Below, in pieces: positions 52,477 through 61,896 of a stretch of DNA of 64,000 nt. The notes under the pieces are model-generated. The model had not been told where the DNA came from, ran no database searches, and worked only from the letters and a program-made list of their open reading frames with translations. How positions within the stretch are numbered: position 1 is the first letter of the stretch; each line of letters opens with the position of its first letter. The stretch is taken from the NCBI RefSeq assembly GCF_002834385.1, contig NZ_PITQ01000005.1:248001-312000 (forward strand), in the 5' to 3' direction. The translations under genes and the position numbers were made by a program. Source of the DNA: Rahnella sp. AA (lineage in GTDB: Bacteria > Pseudomonadota > Gammaproteobacteria > Enterobacterales > Enterobacteriaceae).

Positions 52477-53925
52477 TCAAAAACCTTCAATTCTTTTCAG
52501 CATATACGGATAGAAAGGATTGGAGGAAACGCGCATCAGCTGATCCATGCTTACCACCAGCGCACCATTTTCGCCCCGCGCGGCCAGCGTCCCCAGATGA
52601 ATACCGAACTGCGCCGGGCCTTGCGGATTGCGCCCGTAGAGCGAATCATCCGTCGGGAAAGGCAACGCAACGTGCGATAACGAATAGAATTCCGAAGGAT
52701 AATTTAGCCCCAGCGGGCTGCTGCTGACCGTGGTCTGCCCTGCCTGCGTGACCTGCGCAATCGCCGCAGCGTCATCCGGTGAGGCATTAGTAATAATGGT
52801 TGTCTGATACGCGCGCGGCGGCGCAGGCAGCAGGCGGTCAACGACGGTCTCCGCCGCAGGCCGCAGCAACGGGCCAACGTAAGCACTGCGGTTGATATCA
52901 AATAACACCAGTTGGCTACCGTTGGCGGGAAGCTGATTAAATAATGCCGTGACCACCGCGCGGGTGCTGACGGTGGAATCAATCACCGACTGGAAAGCCA
53001 GCAACGGCGGCAATTGCGCCAGCTTGCCGGACTGCGCATCCTCACTGATTTGCTGCTGCAAAACATGGGTGAGCAGATAAGACTGCCGCGCCGCTTTCAC
53101 CGGGAATGAATTGTATTTAAACGGATTAAATTCTGGCATCAGATTCAGCCAGGCGGTTTTGGCGAAGGCCGGGAAGATCGACGGCCAGCCCGCATATCCG
53201 GCGAAACGCGCAAAACGGGTGACGCCAATCATCGGGGAAACCAGCACCACGCGCGTCGGGCGCACCAGTGATTTATCGTCCAGCGCATCAAGCGTGTATT
53301 TCATCGCCAGCGCACCGCCGTTGGAAAAACCGACGATCTGCAACGGAACATTTTCACCGGCCGCACGATGCGCTTCTCTCACCGCCAGCCGCGTGGCAGC
53401 CAGCCATTGTTCCCAGTCAACGCGCGTCAGGCCGCCCGGCACGGTTCCATGCCCCGGCAGACGGATCCCCACCGCGACAAAACCACGGCGACGGTAATCT
53501 TCTGCAATATGGCGCAGGCTGTAGGGCGAGTCCGTCAGACCGTGCAATAACACCACCGCACCGACCGGTTTGCCGTCAGGCATCAGCTCATATGAGCGGT
53601 TCCAGTCCTGCGCAAAATGCTCAGGATAAACCGGGCTGCGGTCGTAATACCGGTTCAGCGGAATACGGTCTTCGGCATCGAGCTTGTCCGTCACCTGCTG
53701 CTTCACTTCCACAAATGCCTGCTGCTCGGCCCGCAGATACGCAGCCCAGTCGCTTTTATCCAGCTGCGACGCGCTCAGTTCATCAGGAACCAGCTTGTGC
53801 CACGGCTCCAGCGCCGGCCCCTGTAATGCGTCGTAAGTGCGAACCGCTAACAAAGTCAGCACGATAAGGATAACCGCCAGTAACAGTTTTTTCAGGCGTT
53901 CAAAAAGAGAATGAAGTTGTATCAA
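52477..53925 (-). CDS. Membrane-anchored alpha/beta hydrolase
   Basis: A 482-residue protein with one N-terminal hydrophobic helix (LKKLLLAVILIVLTLLAV) and an alpha/beta-hydrolase domain facing the periplasm. The oxyanion region VVLLHGLTDSPYSLR and the nucleophile elbow GFSNGG are clear, and a late SHVALPFP segment may hold the catalytic His. It is probably an esterase or lipase-like enzyme; the substrate is unknown. The start is uncertain: TTG at 53925 has AGGA nine bases upstream, while ATG at 53988 would add 21 residues with no ribosome site. It is divergent from the urea genes. Confidence 0.78.
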   Translation of the reverse strand: MIQLHSLFERLKKLLLAVILIVLTLLAVRTYDALQGPALEPWHKLVPDELSASQLDKSDWAAYLRAEQQAFVEVKQQVTDKLDAEDRIPLNRYYDRSPVYPEHFAQDWNRSYELMPDGKPVGAVVLLHGLTDSPYSLRHIAEDYRRRGFVAVGIRLPGHGTVPGGLTRVDWEQWLAATRLAVREAHRAAGENVPLQIVGFSNGGALAMKYTLDALDDKSLVRPTRVVLVSPMIGVTRFARFAGYAGWPSIFPAFAKTAWLNLMPEFNPFKYNSFPVKAARQSYLLTHVLQQQISEDAQSGKLAQLPPLLAFQSVIDSTVSTRAVVTALFNQLPANGSQLVLFDINRSAYVGPLLRPAAETVVDRLLPAPPRAYQTTIITNASPDDAAAIAQVTQAGQTTVSSSPLGLNYPSEFYSLSHVALPFPTDDSLYGRNPQGPAQFGIHLGTLAARGENGALVVSMDQLMRVSSNPFYPYMLKRIEGF

Positions 53926-54145
53926 ATCAAATTTTCCTAAAACCGTTTTGGCGGAAGGTAGAGTTAAAGATATGCCGTTCCTGCACATTATTGGATAAAT
54001 AATAATGCATCAAACCTGAACGGCGATTGCATAAGCGCACAAAATCGCCCCATTTTTGTTCAGTTGCATTCCGTCCGTGGTGCAACAAATGTGCAATGCA
54101 GTCATGCTCAGATTATTAAATCCATAAAAATCAATGAATAAAATT

Positions 54146-54163
54146 TTGGCACAGGCATTGCTT
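54146..54163 (+). promoter_or_regulatory. Sigma-54 (-24/-12) promoter of the urea genes
   Basis: TTGGCAC (54146-54152), five bases, TTGCTT (54158-54163) fits TTGGCACG-N4-TTGCW, with correct GG-GC spacing. The start codon of the allophanate hydrolase follows 40 bp later. Sigma-54 control through NtrC suits a nitrogen-scavenging operon. Confidence 0.78.
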
Positions 54164-54203
54164 AGATGAATTCAATCTTGTGTACTAGATGGAATTCAAA
54201 AAT

Positions 54204-56051
54204 ATGGCTTCAACTTCAGACTCCGTTACCTCGCCTTATCGCGGTTTTACGCTGCGGGAATGGCAGCAGCATTACCGCACTGCGCCGGACAGCCTGCGAA
54301 CGACGCTTTCACTGGTTTTGGGCAGCCTGAGCAAAACCGACAACGCCTGGCTTTATCTCGCCACGGCGGAGCAGCTTGAAGCCCAGATTACCCGTCTGGA
54401 AACCCTGCGCAGTCAGGCCGAAGGATCCCTGAGCGCCCTGCCGTTGTTTGGCGTGCCGTTTGCTGTAAAAGACAATATTGATATCGCGGGCTGGCCGACC
54501 ACCGCCGCCTGCCCCGCTTTTGCCTACACCGCCGAAGCCGACGCCACCGTCGTCGCCAATCTGAAAGCCAAAGGCGCAGTCGTCATTGGCAAAACCAATC
54601 TTGATCAGTTTGCAACCGGCCTGGTGGGCACGCGCTCACCGTTTGGCGCGGTGAGAAACACCTTCAATCCGCAATATGTCAGCGGCGGTTCCAGCTCCGG
54701 CTCGGCGTCGGTTCTGGCACGCGGTCTGGTGGCATTTTCGCTGGGCACTGACACCGCCGGTTCCGGCCGCGTCCCTGCCGGTTTCAACAATGTCGTCGGC
54801 CTGAAACCGACCAAAGGCTGGCTGTCGAACACCGGCGTAGTGCCAGCCTGCCGCCTCAACGATGCCGTGTCGATTTTTGCCCTGACCGTCGCCGATGCAC
54901 AGACCGTTGCTCATGCGGCTGGCGGATATGACGCCGCTGATGCGTATTCCCGTAAAAACCCGCACACCGCACCGGCAGCCTTTACTGCGCAACCCCGGAT
55001 TGCGGTGCCGGATCGTCTGGAATTTTTCGGCGACCGGCAGGCCGAAGCCGCGTTCAGTGAAGCGCTTGAGCGTTTACGCCATAACGGCGTGACGCTGGAG
55101 ACGATCGATTTCACCGTGTTTCGTGAACTGGCCGAGCAGCTTTATTACGGCGCATGGGTGGCGGAACGCACGGTGGCCGTCGGTGAAATATTTGAGGAAA
55201 GCCCGGAAGCGATGGATCCGGTTGTGCGCGGTATTGTCGCCAACGGCCTGAATTACACCGCCTGTGATGCCTGGCGGGCAGAATATCTGCGGGCGGAGCT
55301 GGCACGCAAAATCAATCTGGCGCTGGAAGGGTTTGATGCGCTGGTTGTGCCGACGTCACCGACCATCCGCACGCTGGAAGAGATGGCGCAGGAGCCCGTG
55401 CTCTACAACTCGCAGTTCGGGATTTACACCAACTTCACCAATCTGGCGGATTTATCTGCGCTGGCGCTGCCCGCCGGAATGCGTGCCGACGGTCTGCCCG
55501 CCGGGATCACTCTGGTCGCTCCGGCCTGGCATGACGATGCGCTGGCAGGCTTTGGCCGCCAGTGGCAACGCAGCCTGAGCCTGCCGCTCGGCGCAACCGG
55601 CCTGACAATGAAACCGGAAGAATTTATGACCGCCGCACCGGCCAGCGCAGCCATCGTGCGCGTCGCTGTGGTCGGCGCACACCTGACCGGCATGCCGCTC
55701 AATTTCCAGCTCACCAGCCGCAACGCGGTTCGCGTCGAACAAACCACCACCGCCAGCCACTACAAACTTTACGCACTGGCGAATACCAAACCACCGAAAC
55801 CGGGGCTGGTACGGGCGGAAGGCGGCAGCGCGATTATCGTCGAACTGTGGGATATCCCGCTGGCGCGCTTCGGGGAATTCGTTGCCGAAATCCCGGCCCC
55901 GCTGGGGATTGGTTCGCTCGAACTGGCCGACGGTCGCACGGTGAAAGGCTTTATCTGCGAGCCGTGGGCAATCCCTGACGCTACCGACATCACCCATTTT
56001 GGCGGCTGGAGAAGTTACATCCGGAGCCTCAATTCACCGGTAAAAAGCTGA
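54204..56051 (+). CDS. atzF: Allophanate hydrolase
   Basis: Splits allophanate into two CO2 and two ammonia, the second step of ATP-dependent urea breakdown. The 615-residue protein has an amidase-signature domain (to about 450) with the catalytic Lys in FAVKDNIDI, the cis-Ser in GGSSSGSA and the nucleophile Ser in DTAGSGR, and the AtzF-type C-terminal domain that helps decarboxylation. Start ATG at 54204 (MASTSD) is preferred since GGAA lies upstream; ATG 54189 would add five residues. The next gene, urea carboxylase, is 9 bp away. A sigma-54 promoter precedes it. Confidence 0.93.
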   Translation: MASTSDSVTSPYRGFTLREWQQHYRTAPDSLRTTLSLVLGSLSKTDNAWLYLATAEQLEAQITRLETLRSQAEGSLSALPLFGVPFAVKDNIDIAGWPTTAACPAFAYTAEADATVVANLKAKGAVVIGKTNLDQFATGLVGTRSPFGAVRNTFNPQYVSGGSSSGSASVLARGLVAFSLGTDTAGSGRVPAGFNNVVGLKPTKGWLSNTGVVPACRLNDAVSIFALTVADAQTVAHAAGGYDAADAYSRKNPHTAPAAFTAQPRIAVPDRLEFFGDRQAEAAFSEALERLRHNGVTLETIDFTVFRELAEQLYYGAWVAERTVAVGEIFEESPEAMDPVVRGIVANGLNYTACDAWRAEYLRAELARKINLALEGFDALVVPTSPTIRTLEEMAQEPVLYNSQFGIYTNFTNLADLSALALPAGMRADGLPAGITLVAPAWHDDALAGFGRQWQRSLSLPLGATGLTMKPEEFMTAAPASAAIVRVAVVGAHLTGMPLNFQLTSRNAVRVEQTTTASHYKLYALANTKPPKPGLVRAEGGSAIIVELWDIPLARFGEFVAEIPAPLGIGSLELADGRTVKGFICEPWAIPDATDITHFGGWRSYIRSLNSPVKS

Positions 56052-56060
56052 GGAGCCACA

Positions 56061-59000
56061 ATGATGTTTACTAAAGTTCTGATCGCCAACCGTGGCGAAA
56101 TTGCCTGCCGCGCGATCCGCACGCTGAAACGTCTGGGCGTCACCTCCGTTGCCGTCTATTCCGACGCCGACCGCAATGCGCCGCACGTCGCGGATGCCGA
56201 TATCGCCATCGCGCTCGGTGGCGAAAAGGCCAGCGAAAGCTACCTGATGATCGACAAAATTCTGGCCGCCGCGAAAGAATCCGGCGCGCAGGCGATTTAT
56301 CCCGGCTACGGATTTTTATCCGAGAGCGCAGAGTTTGCCGACGCCTGCGAAGCCGCGGGTATCGCGTTTATCGGCCCGACCGCCGGACAAATCCGCGAGT
56401 TTGGCCTCAAGCACCGCGCCCGTGAATTAGCCGGAGCCGCCAGTGTGCCGATGACGCCCGGCACCGGCTTGCTTGACAGCATTGACGATGCGGTCAGCGC
56501 CGCCGCCGAAATCGGTTATCCGGTGATGCTGAAAAGCACTGCCGGCGGCGGTGGCATTGGCCTGACGCGCTGCGACGACGAAGACGCATTGCGCGCCGCG
56601 TGGGACAGCGTGAAACGTCTCGGCGAACAGTTTTTCCGTGATGCAGGCGTATTTTTGGAACGCTTTGTCGATCGCGCCCGGCATGTCGAAGTACAGATTT
56701 TTGGCGACGGCAAAGGCCGCGTAGTAGCACTCGGTGAGCGTGACTGCTCGTTGCAGCGCCGCAATCAGAAAGTTGTGGAAGAAACCCCTGCGCCTAATCT
56801 GCCGCAGGCCAGCCGCGAAGCGCTGCACCGTGCCGCCGTACAGCTCGGCGAATCGGTGAATTACCGCAGCGCCGGAACGGTCGAATTTATTTATGACGCC
56901 GCGCGTGACGAATTCTATTTCCTCGAAGTGAATACCCGTTTGCAGGTCGAGCATCCGGTCACCGAAATGGTCACCGGGCTGGATTTAATCGAATGCATGT
57001 TGCAGGTCGCCGCAGACGAACCGCTTGACTGGCCTGCGATGGAAAAAGCCCCGCAGGGCGCGTCGGTGGAAGTGCGTATTTACGCTGAAGATCCGCTGAA
57101 AAACTTCCAGCCAAGCCCCGGCGTGCTGACTGAAGTGTTTTTCCCGCCAGACGTTCGCGTGGACGGCTGGGTTTCAACCGGCAGCGAAGTGTCGGCGTTT
57201 TATGACCCGATGATCGCCAAGCTGATTGTTCACGGTAAAGATCGTCAGGACGCGCTGGCAAAAATGTCTGCCGCGCTGGCCGCCACCCGCCTGCACGGCA
57301 TCGCCACCAATATTGATTACCTGCGTCAGGTCGTCGCCACGCCGGTATTCCGCGAAGGCGAAATGTGGACGCGGATGCTCGACAGTTTTGTCTACGCGCC
57401 AAACGCCGTCGAAGTGATTGCGCCCGGCACGTACAGCAGCGTGCAGGATTATCCGGGCCGCCTCGGCTACTGGGATATCGGCGTGCCGCCGTCCGGGCCG
57501 ATGGACGATTTTGCGTTCCGCCTCGCCAACCGTATTGTCGGGAATCATCTCGATGCCGCCGGGCTGGAATTCACGCTTCAGGGGCCGGTCCTGCGTTTTC
57601 ATTGTGACGCGACCATCGCGCTGACCGGCGCACGTTGCCCGGCGGAACTCGATGGTGAGAGTGTCGCTTACTGGCAGCCGGTGCCGGTGAAAGCCGGTCA
57701 GACGCTGACGCTGGGCCGCGCCACGCAGGGCTGCCGCACTTATCTGGCGGTACGTAACGGTTTTGATGTGCCGGTTTATCTCGGCAGCCGCTCGACCTTC
57801 GCGCTCGGGCAGTTCGGTGGCCACGCAGGCCGCACGCTGCGTGTCGCGGACATGCTGACCGTTTCGCAGCCGGAACTTGCCGCCTGCACCACGCCCGCGC
57901 CGGTGGATTTACCGCAGGCCGCTGCCGCCAATATCGTTCAGCCTTATGGCGATATCTGGAACATTGGCGTGCTTTATGGCCCGCACGGCGCGCCGGATTT
58001 CTTCACGCGCGAATCCATTGAAACGTTCTTCGAAGCCGAATGGCAGGTGCATTACAACTCCAACCGCCTCGGCGTACGACTGGTCGGCCCGAAACCGCAA
58101 TGGGCACGGCAGGACGGCGGCGAAGCCGGTCTGCATCCGTCGAACGTACATGACTGCGAATACGCCATCGGCGCAATCAACTTCACCGGCGATTTCCCGG
58201 TCATCCTGACCCGCGACGGGCCAAGCCTCGGCGGTTTCGTCTGCCCGGTGACCATCGCCAAAGCCGAGCTGTGGAAAGTCGGCCAGGTCAAACCGGGCGA
58301 TAAAATCCGTTTCCATCCGATCAGTTTCGAACAGGCGCAGGCGCTGGAACTGGCGCAACAAGGCACGATTGATTCGCTGATGCCCGTCAATGCAATGGCG
58401 CTGCCGGTGCCGTCGCTGCTGCCGGACACCACGGTTTCCGCCACGGTTCTTGCTTCGTTACCGGCCACTGCGGAACGCCCGTCGGTGGAATACCGGCAGG
58501 CGGGCGATGGCTACGTGCTGATTGAGTACGGCGATAACGTGCTGGATCTGGCGGTGCGCATGCGCATTTATCTGCTGATGAATGCCATTAAAGCAGCCGG
58601 TCAGGCCGGTATCGAAGAGCTTTCGCCGGGCGTACGTTCGCTGCAAATCCGCTACGACAGCCGAGTGCTGCACCAGACCGCGCTGCTTCAGCATTTACTG
58701 ACGCTCGAACACAATCTGGCGGACGTCAGCCAGCTCAAAATCCCGACCCGCATCGTGCATATGCCAATGGCGTTTGAAGATTCTGCTACGCTCGGCGCGG
58801 TTGAACGCTATCAGCAAACCGTGCGCGCCGACGCGCCGTGGCTGCCCAATAACGTGGATTTCATCCAGCGCACCAACGGGCTGGCCAGCCGCGAAGACGT
58901 GAAAAAAATCATTTTCGACGCCAGCTACCTGATCCTCGGGCTGGGCGATGTGTATCTCGGCGCGCCTTGTGCGGTGCCGGTCGATCCGCGCCATCGCCTG

Positions 59001-59696
59001 CTCAGCTCCAAATACAACCCGGCACGCACGTTCACCGCCGAAGGCACGGTCGGCATCGGCGGCATGTATATGTGCATTTATGGCATGGATTCGCCGGGCG
59101 GCTATCAGCTGGTGGGCCGCACGCTGCCTATCTGGAACAAATTCCTCAAAAACGAACAGTTCAAAAATGGCGAACCGTGGTTGCTGCATTTCTTCGATCA
59201 GGTGCGTTTCTATGAAGTCAGCGAAGCCGATCTGGATATTCAGCGCGACGCTTTCCGCGAAGGCCGGGCGCAAATCCGCATCGAAGAAACTGAGTTCGAC
59301 TTTGCGCAATACACGCAATTTTTAGCCGACAACGCCGCCGATATTACTGAATTCCGCACCCAACAGGCCGACGCGTTCACCCGCGAAGTGGCGCACTGGC
59401 ACGAAGCAGAAAGCGCCGCCGTAGAAGCCGCCGCCAATGCCGTGCAGTTGGTGGAAGACGATGCGGATCAGGACGGGCATTTAGTCAGCGCCGATCTCAA
59501 CGGCAACGTCTGGAAAATCCTGGTGGAACCTGGCCAGCAGGTCGAAGAAGGCCAGCCGCTGATTGTTGTTGAGGCCATGAAAATGGAGTTATCCGTTAAC
59601 GCACCGTGCGCCGGTACGGTTCTGAAAATCAGTTGCCAGCAGGGCCGTCCGGTCGGGCCAGGTGATGCCTTGTTGTGGCTGGATGCAGCCGTTTAA
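56061..59696 (+). CDS. uca: Urea carboxylase, biotin-dependent
   Basis: Carboxylates urea to allophanate with ATP and bicarbonate. The 1211-residue protein contains, in order, a biotin carboxylase (about 1-445; KVLIANRGEIACRAIRTL, GGGGIGLTRC, EVNTRLQVEHPVTE), the urea-specific carboxyltransferase domains of the KipI/KipA type (about 460-1120) and a biotin carrier domain with the biotinyl lysine in EAMKMEL near the C-terminus. The pairing with atzF and the Urt transporter indicates urea. Some enzymes with this name are guanidine carboxylases, but those come with carboxyguanidine deiminase subunits, which I do not see here. Confidence 0.95.
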   Translation: MMFTKVLIANRGEIACRAIRTLKRLGVTSVAVYSDADRNAPHVADADIAIALGGEKASESYLMIDKILAAAKESGAQAIYPGYGFLSESAEFADACEAAGIAFIGPTAGQIREFGLKHRARELAGAASVPMTPGTGLLDSIDDAVSAAAEIGYPVMLKSTAGGGGIGLTRCDDEDALRAAWDSVKRLGEQFFRDAGVFLERFVDRARHVEVQIFGDGKGRVVALGERDCSLQRRNQKVVEETPAPNLPQASREALHRAAVQLGESVNYRSAGTVEFIYDAARDEFYFLEVNTRLQVEHPVTEMVTGLDLIECMLQVAADEPLDWPAMEKAPQGASVEVRIYAEDPLKNFQPSPGVLTEVFFPPDVRVDGWVSTGSEVSAFYDPMIAKLIVHGKDRQDALAKMSAALAATRLHGIATNIDYLRQVVATPVFREGEMWTRMLDSFVYAPNAVEVIAPGTYSSVQDYPGRLGYWDIGVPPSGPMDDFAFRLANRIVGNHLDAAGLEFTLQGPVLRFHCDATIALTGARCPAELDGESVAYWQPVPVKAGQTLTLGRATQGCRTYLAVRNGFDVPVYLGSRSTFALGQFGGHAGRTLRVADMLTVSQPELAACTTPAPVDLPQAAAANIVQPYGDIWNIGVLYGPHGAPDFFTRESIETFFEAEWQVHYNSNRLGVRLVGPKPQWARQDGGEAGLHPSNVHDCEYAIGAINFTGDFPVILTRDGPSLGGFVCPVTIAKAELWKVGQVKPGDKIRFHPISFEQAQALELAQQGTIDSLMPVNAMALPVPSLLPDTTVSATVLASLPATAERPSVEYRQAGDGYVLIEYGDNVLDLAVRMRIYLLMNAIKAAGQAGIEELSPGVRSLQIRYDSRVLHQTALLQHLLTLEHNLADVSQLKIPTRIVHMPMAFEDSATLGAVERYQQTVRADAPWLPNNVDFIQRTNGLASREDVKKIIFDASYLILGLGDVYLGAPCAVPVDPRHRLLSSKYNPARTFTAEGTVGIGGMYMCIYGMDSPGGYQLVGRTLPIWNKFLKNEQFKNGEPWLLHFFDQVRFYEVSEADLDIQRDAFREGRAQIRIEETEFDFAQYTQFLADNAADITEFRTQQADAFTREVAHWHEAESAAVEAAANAVQLVEDDADQDGHLVSADLNGNVWKILVEPGQQVEEGQPLIVVEAMKMELSVNAPCAGTVLKISCQQGRPVGPGDALLWLDAAV

Positions 59697-59734
59697 AACG
59701 GTTCAAAGCAGTTTAAAAATTCAGGGAATATTTT

Positions 59735-60457
59735 ATGCAACTGACGGGTTCTAAATCTTCACGCAGTAAAAGCCGTCCGGAAGGACTGGCAGAACGGATT
59801 TATCAGCAACTGAAAGACGACATTTTCAGCTTCCGCCTGCTGCCGGGCGATAAGTTCAGTGAAAACGACATCGCCGATCGTATGGAAGTCAGCCGGACAC
59901 CGGTGCGTCAGGCGCTGTTCTGGCTGGAGCGCGAAGGCTATGTCGAAGTGTTTTTCCGCAGCGGCTGGCAGGTGCGTCCGTTCGATTTCGACTTTTTCGA
60001 GCAGCTTTATGACCTGCGCATTGTGCTGGAGCTGGAAGCGGTGAAACGCCTGTGCGCCCTGCCGCCTGCGGCACAACCGCTGCAACTGGCCGAACTGAAG
60101 GCATTCTGGATTGACCAGCCCCGGCTCGAGGATGGTCTGGTGGTTTCACGTTACGACGAAGAATTTCACATGACGCTGGTGGCGGCGGCCGGGAATGCCG
60201 AAATGGCCCGTATCCACCGCGAACTGACGGAGAAAATCCGCATTATCCGCCGTCTGGATTTCACCAAAGACGAGCGCGTTAACGCGACGTACAAGGAACA
60301 CGCGAGCATCTTGCTCGCCATCATTCAACAACAAACCGGAGAGGCGCAACGCCAGCTACACGACCACATTGCCGTCAGCAAAGCCGAGGTGCGCAAGATT
60401 ACCCTGCATATGTTGCACCGTGCGCGGGCGGAGAGTGACGAGGGCGACCCGTCATGA
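59735..60457 (+). CDS. GntR-family (FCD type) regulator of the urea cluster
   Basis: A 240-residue regulator: an N-terminal winged helix (ERIYQQLKDDIFSFRLLPGD, then VSRTPVRQALFWLEREG) and a C-terminal FCD ligand-binding domain with possible metal-binding His residues in EEFHMTLVAAAG and HDHIAVSK. It sits between the urea carboxylase and urtA on the same strand, so it most likely controls urea uptake or breakdown. Effector unknown. Confidence 0.88.
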   Translation: MQLTGSKSSRSKSRPEGLAERIYQQLKDDIFSFRLLPGDKFSENDIADRMEVSRTPVRQALFWLEREGYVEVFFRSGWQVRPFDFDFFEQLYDLRIVLELEAVKRLCALPPAAQPLQLAELKAFWIDQPRLEDGLVVSRYDEEFHMTLVAAAGNAEMARIHRELTEKIRIIRRLDFTKDERVNATYKEHASILLAIIQQQTGEAQRQLHDHIAVSKAEVRKITLHMLHRARAESDEGDPS

Positions 60458-60558
60458 CTTTTTTATCTTTTTTCGGCTTCAGACATTTTTCGACTTAAGA
60501 CATGCCAGTTTTCTCTTAAATCACTTAAATCACAGCGTTTTTTACAGAGGGTACATCT

Positions 60559-61827
60559 ATGCAACGTCGACATTTTATTAAAGCCTTTGCTCTGTCCGCC
60601 ACCGTAGTCAGCATGGGATTAGCCTGGAGCGCGCAGGCTGCCGACACCATTAAAGTCGGTATTATGCATTCTCTTTCCGGCACCATGGCCATCTCCGAAA
60701 CGCCGCTGAAAGACGTGGCGCTGATGACCATTGATGACATCAATGCGCACGGTGGCGTGCTGGGCAAAAAGCTGGAACCCGTGGTAGTCGATCCGGCATC
60801 CAACTGGCCGCTGTTCGCTGAAAAAGCCCGCCAGTTGCTGACGCAGGATAAAGTCGCCGTGGTGTTCGGTTGCTGGACATCGGTGTCGCGTAAATCGGTG
60901 CTGCCGGTCTTTGAAGAACTGAACGGCCTGCTGTTCTATCCGGTGCAGTACGAAGGCGAAGAGATGTCGCCGAACGTGTTTTACACCGGCGCGGCGCCTA
61001 ACCAGCAGGCGATTCCGGCGGTGGAATATCTGATGAGCGAAGACGGCGGCGCGGCCAAACGCTTCTTCCTGCTCGGCACGGACTATGTGTATCCGCGCAC
61101 CACCAACAAAATCCTGCGCGCCTTCCTGCATTCCAAAGGCGTGAAAGACAGCGATATCGAAGAAGTCTATACGCCGTTCGGTTACAGCGATTACCAGACC
61201 ATTGTGTCCAACATTAAGAAATTCTCCGCAGGCGGCAAAACCGCAGTCATCTCCACCATCAACGGCGATTCCAACGTGCCGTTCTACAAAGAACTGGCGA
61301 ACCAGGGCGTGAAAGCGACCGATGTGCCGGTGGTGGCGTTCTCCGTTGGCGAAGAAGAACTGCGCGGTATCGACACCAAACCGCTGGTCGGTGATCTCGC
61401 GGCGTGGAACTACTTCCAGTCCGTCGATAACCCGACGAACAAGAAATTTGTCGCCGAATGGAAGGCGTACGCCAAGGCTCACAAACTGCCAAACGCGGAT
61501 ACCGCCGTGACCAACGACCCGATGGAAGCGACGTATGTCGGCATCCATATGTGGGCACAGGCAGTTGAAAAAGCCGGGACGACGGATGTGGATAAAGTCC
61601 GCGCCGCCATGGCCGGGCAGACCTTCGCCGCACCGTCCGGCTTCACGCTGACCATGGATAAAACCAATCACCACCTGCACAAACCGGTGATGATCGGCGA
61701 AATCGAATCGAACGGTCAGTTCAACGTGGTCTGGCAGACCGACAAACCAATCCGCGCCCAGCCGTGGAGCCCGTACATTCCGGGCAACGACAAGAAACCT
61801 GATACCCCGGTTAAGACCACTAACTGA
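60559..61827 (+). CDS. urtA: Urea ABC transporter binding protein UrtA
   Basis: Periplasmic urea-binding protein, 422 residues. The N-terminus MQRRHFIKAFALS has a twin-arginine-like RRxFIK motif and a hydrophobic stretch cut near AQAAD, so Tat export is likely. The mature part starts DTIKVGIMHSLSGTMAI and has VFGCWTSVSRKSVLPVFE, both UrtA-specific within the Leu/Ile/Val-type family. A hairpin at 61836-61863 separates it from urtB. Confidence 0.95.
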   Translation: MQRRHFIKAFALSATVVSMGLAWSAQAADTIKVGIMHSLSGTMAISETPLKDVALMTIDDINAHGGVLGKKLEPVVVDPASNWPLFAEKARQLLTQDKVAVVFGCWTSVSRKSVLPVFEELNGLLFYPVQYEGEEMSPNVFYTGAAPNQQAIPAVEYLMSEDGGAAKRFFLLGTDYVYPRTTNKILRAFLHSKGVKDSDIEEVYTPFGYSDYQTIVSNIKKFSAGGKTAVISTINGDSNVPFYKELANQGVKATDVPVVAFSVGEEELRGIDTKPLVGDLAAWNYFQSVDNPTNKKFVAEWKAYAKAHKLPNADTAVTNDPMEATYVGIHMWAQAVEKAGTTDVDKVRAAMAGQTFAAPSGFTLTMDKTNHHLHKPVMIGEIESNGQFNVVWQTDKPIRAQPWSPYIPGNDKKPDTPVKTTN

Positions 61828-61835
61828 TTGTTTTA

Positions 61836-61863
61836 GCGCCTCCCTCTTCACCGGGGGAGGCGC
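61836..61863 (+). promoter_or_regulatory. Intercistronic hairpin between urtA and urtB
   Basis: GCGCCTCCC (61836-61844) pairs perfectly with GGGAGGCGC (61855-61863), loop 10 nt, no T-run. Probably protects the urtA message and lowers permease expression. Confidence 0.7.
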
Positions 61864-61896
61864 AAATAAGCATCAACTTTATGCGGCGAGAACATT

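Noticed and set aside
53926-54203. Guanidine-I riboswitch before the allophanate hydrolase/carboxylase genes
   Set aside because: I could not find the conserved motif, and the region instead has a sigma-54 promoter; partner genes for guanidine use are absent.
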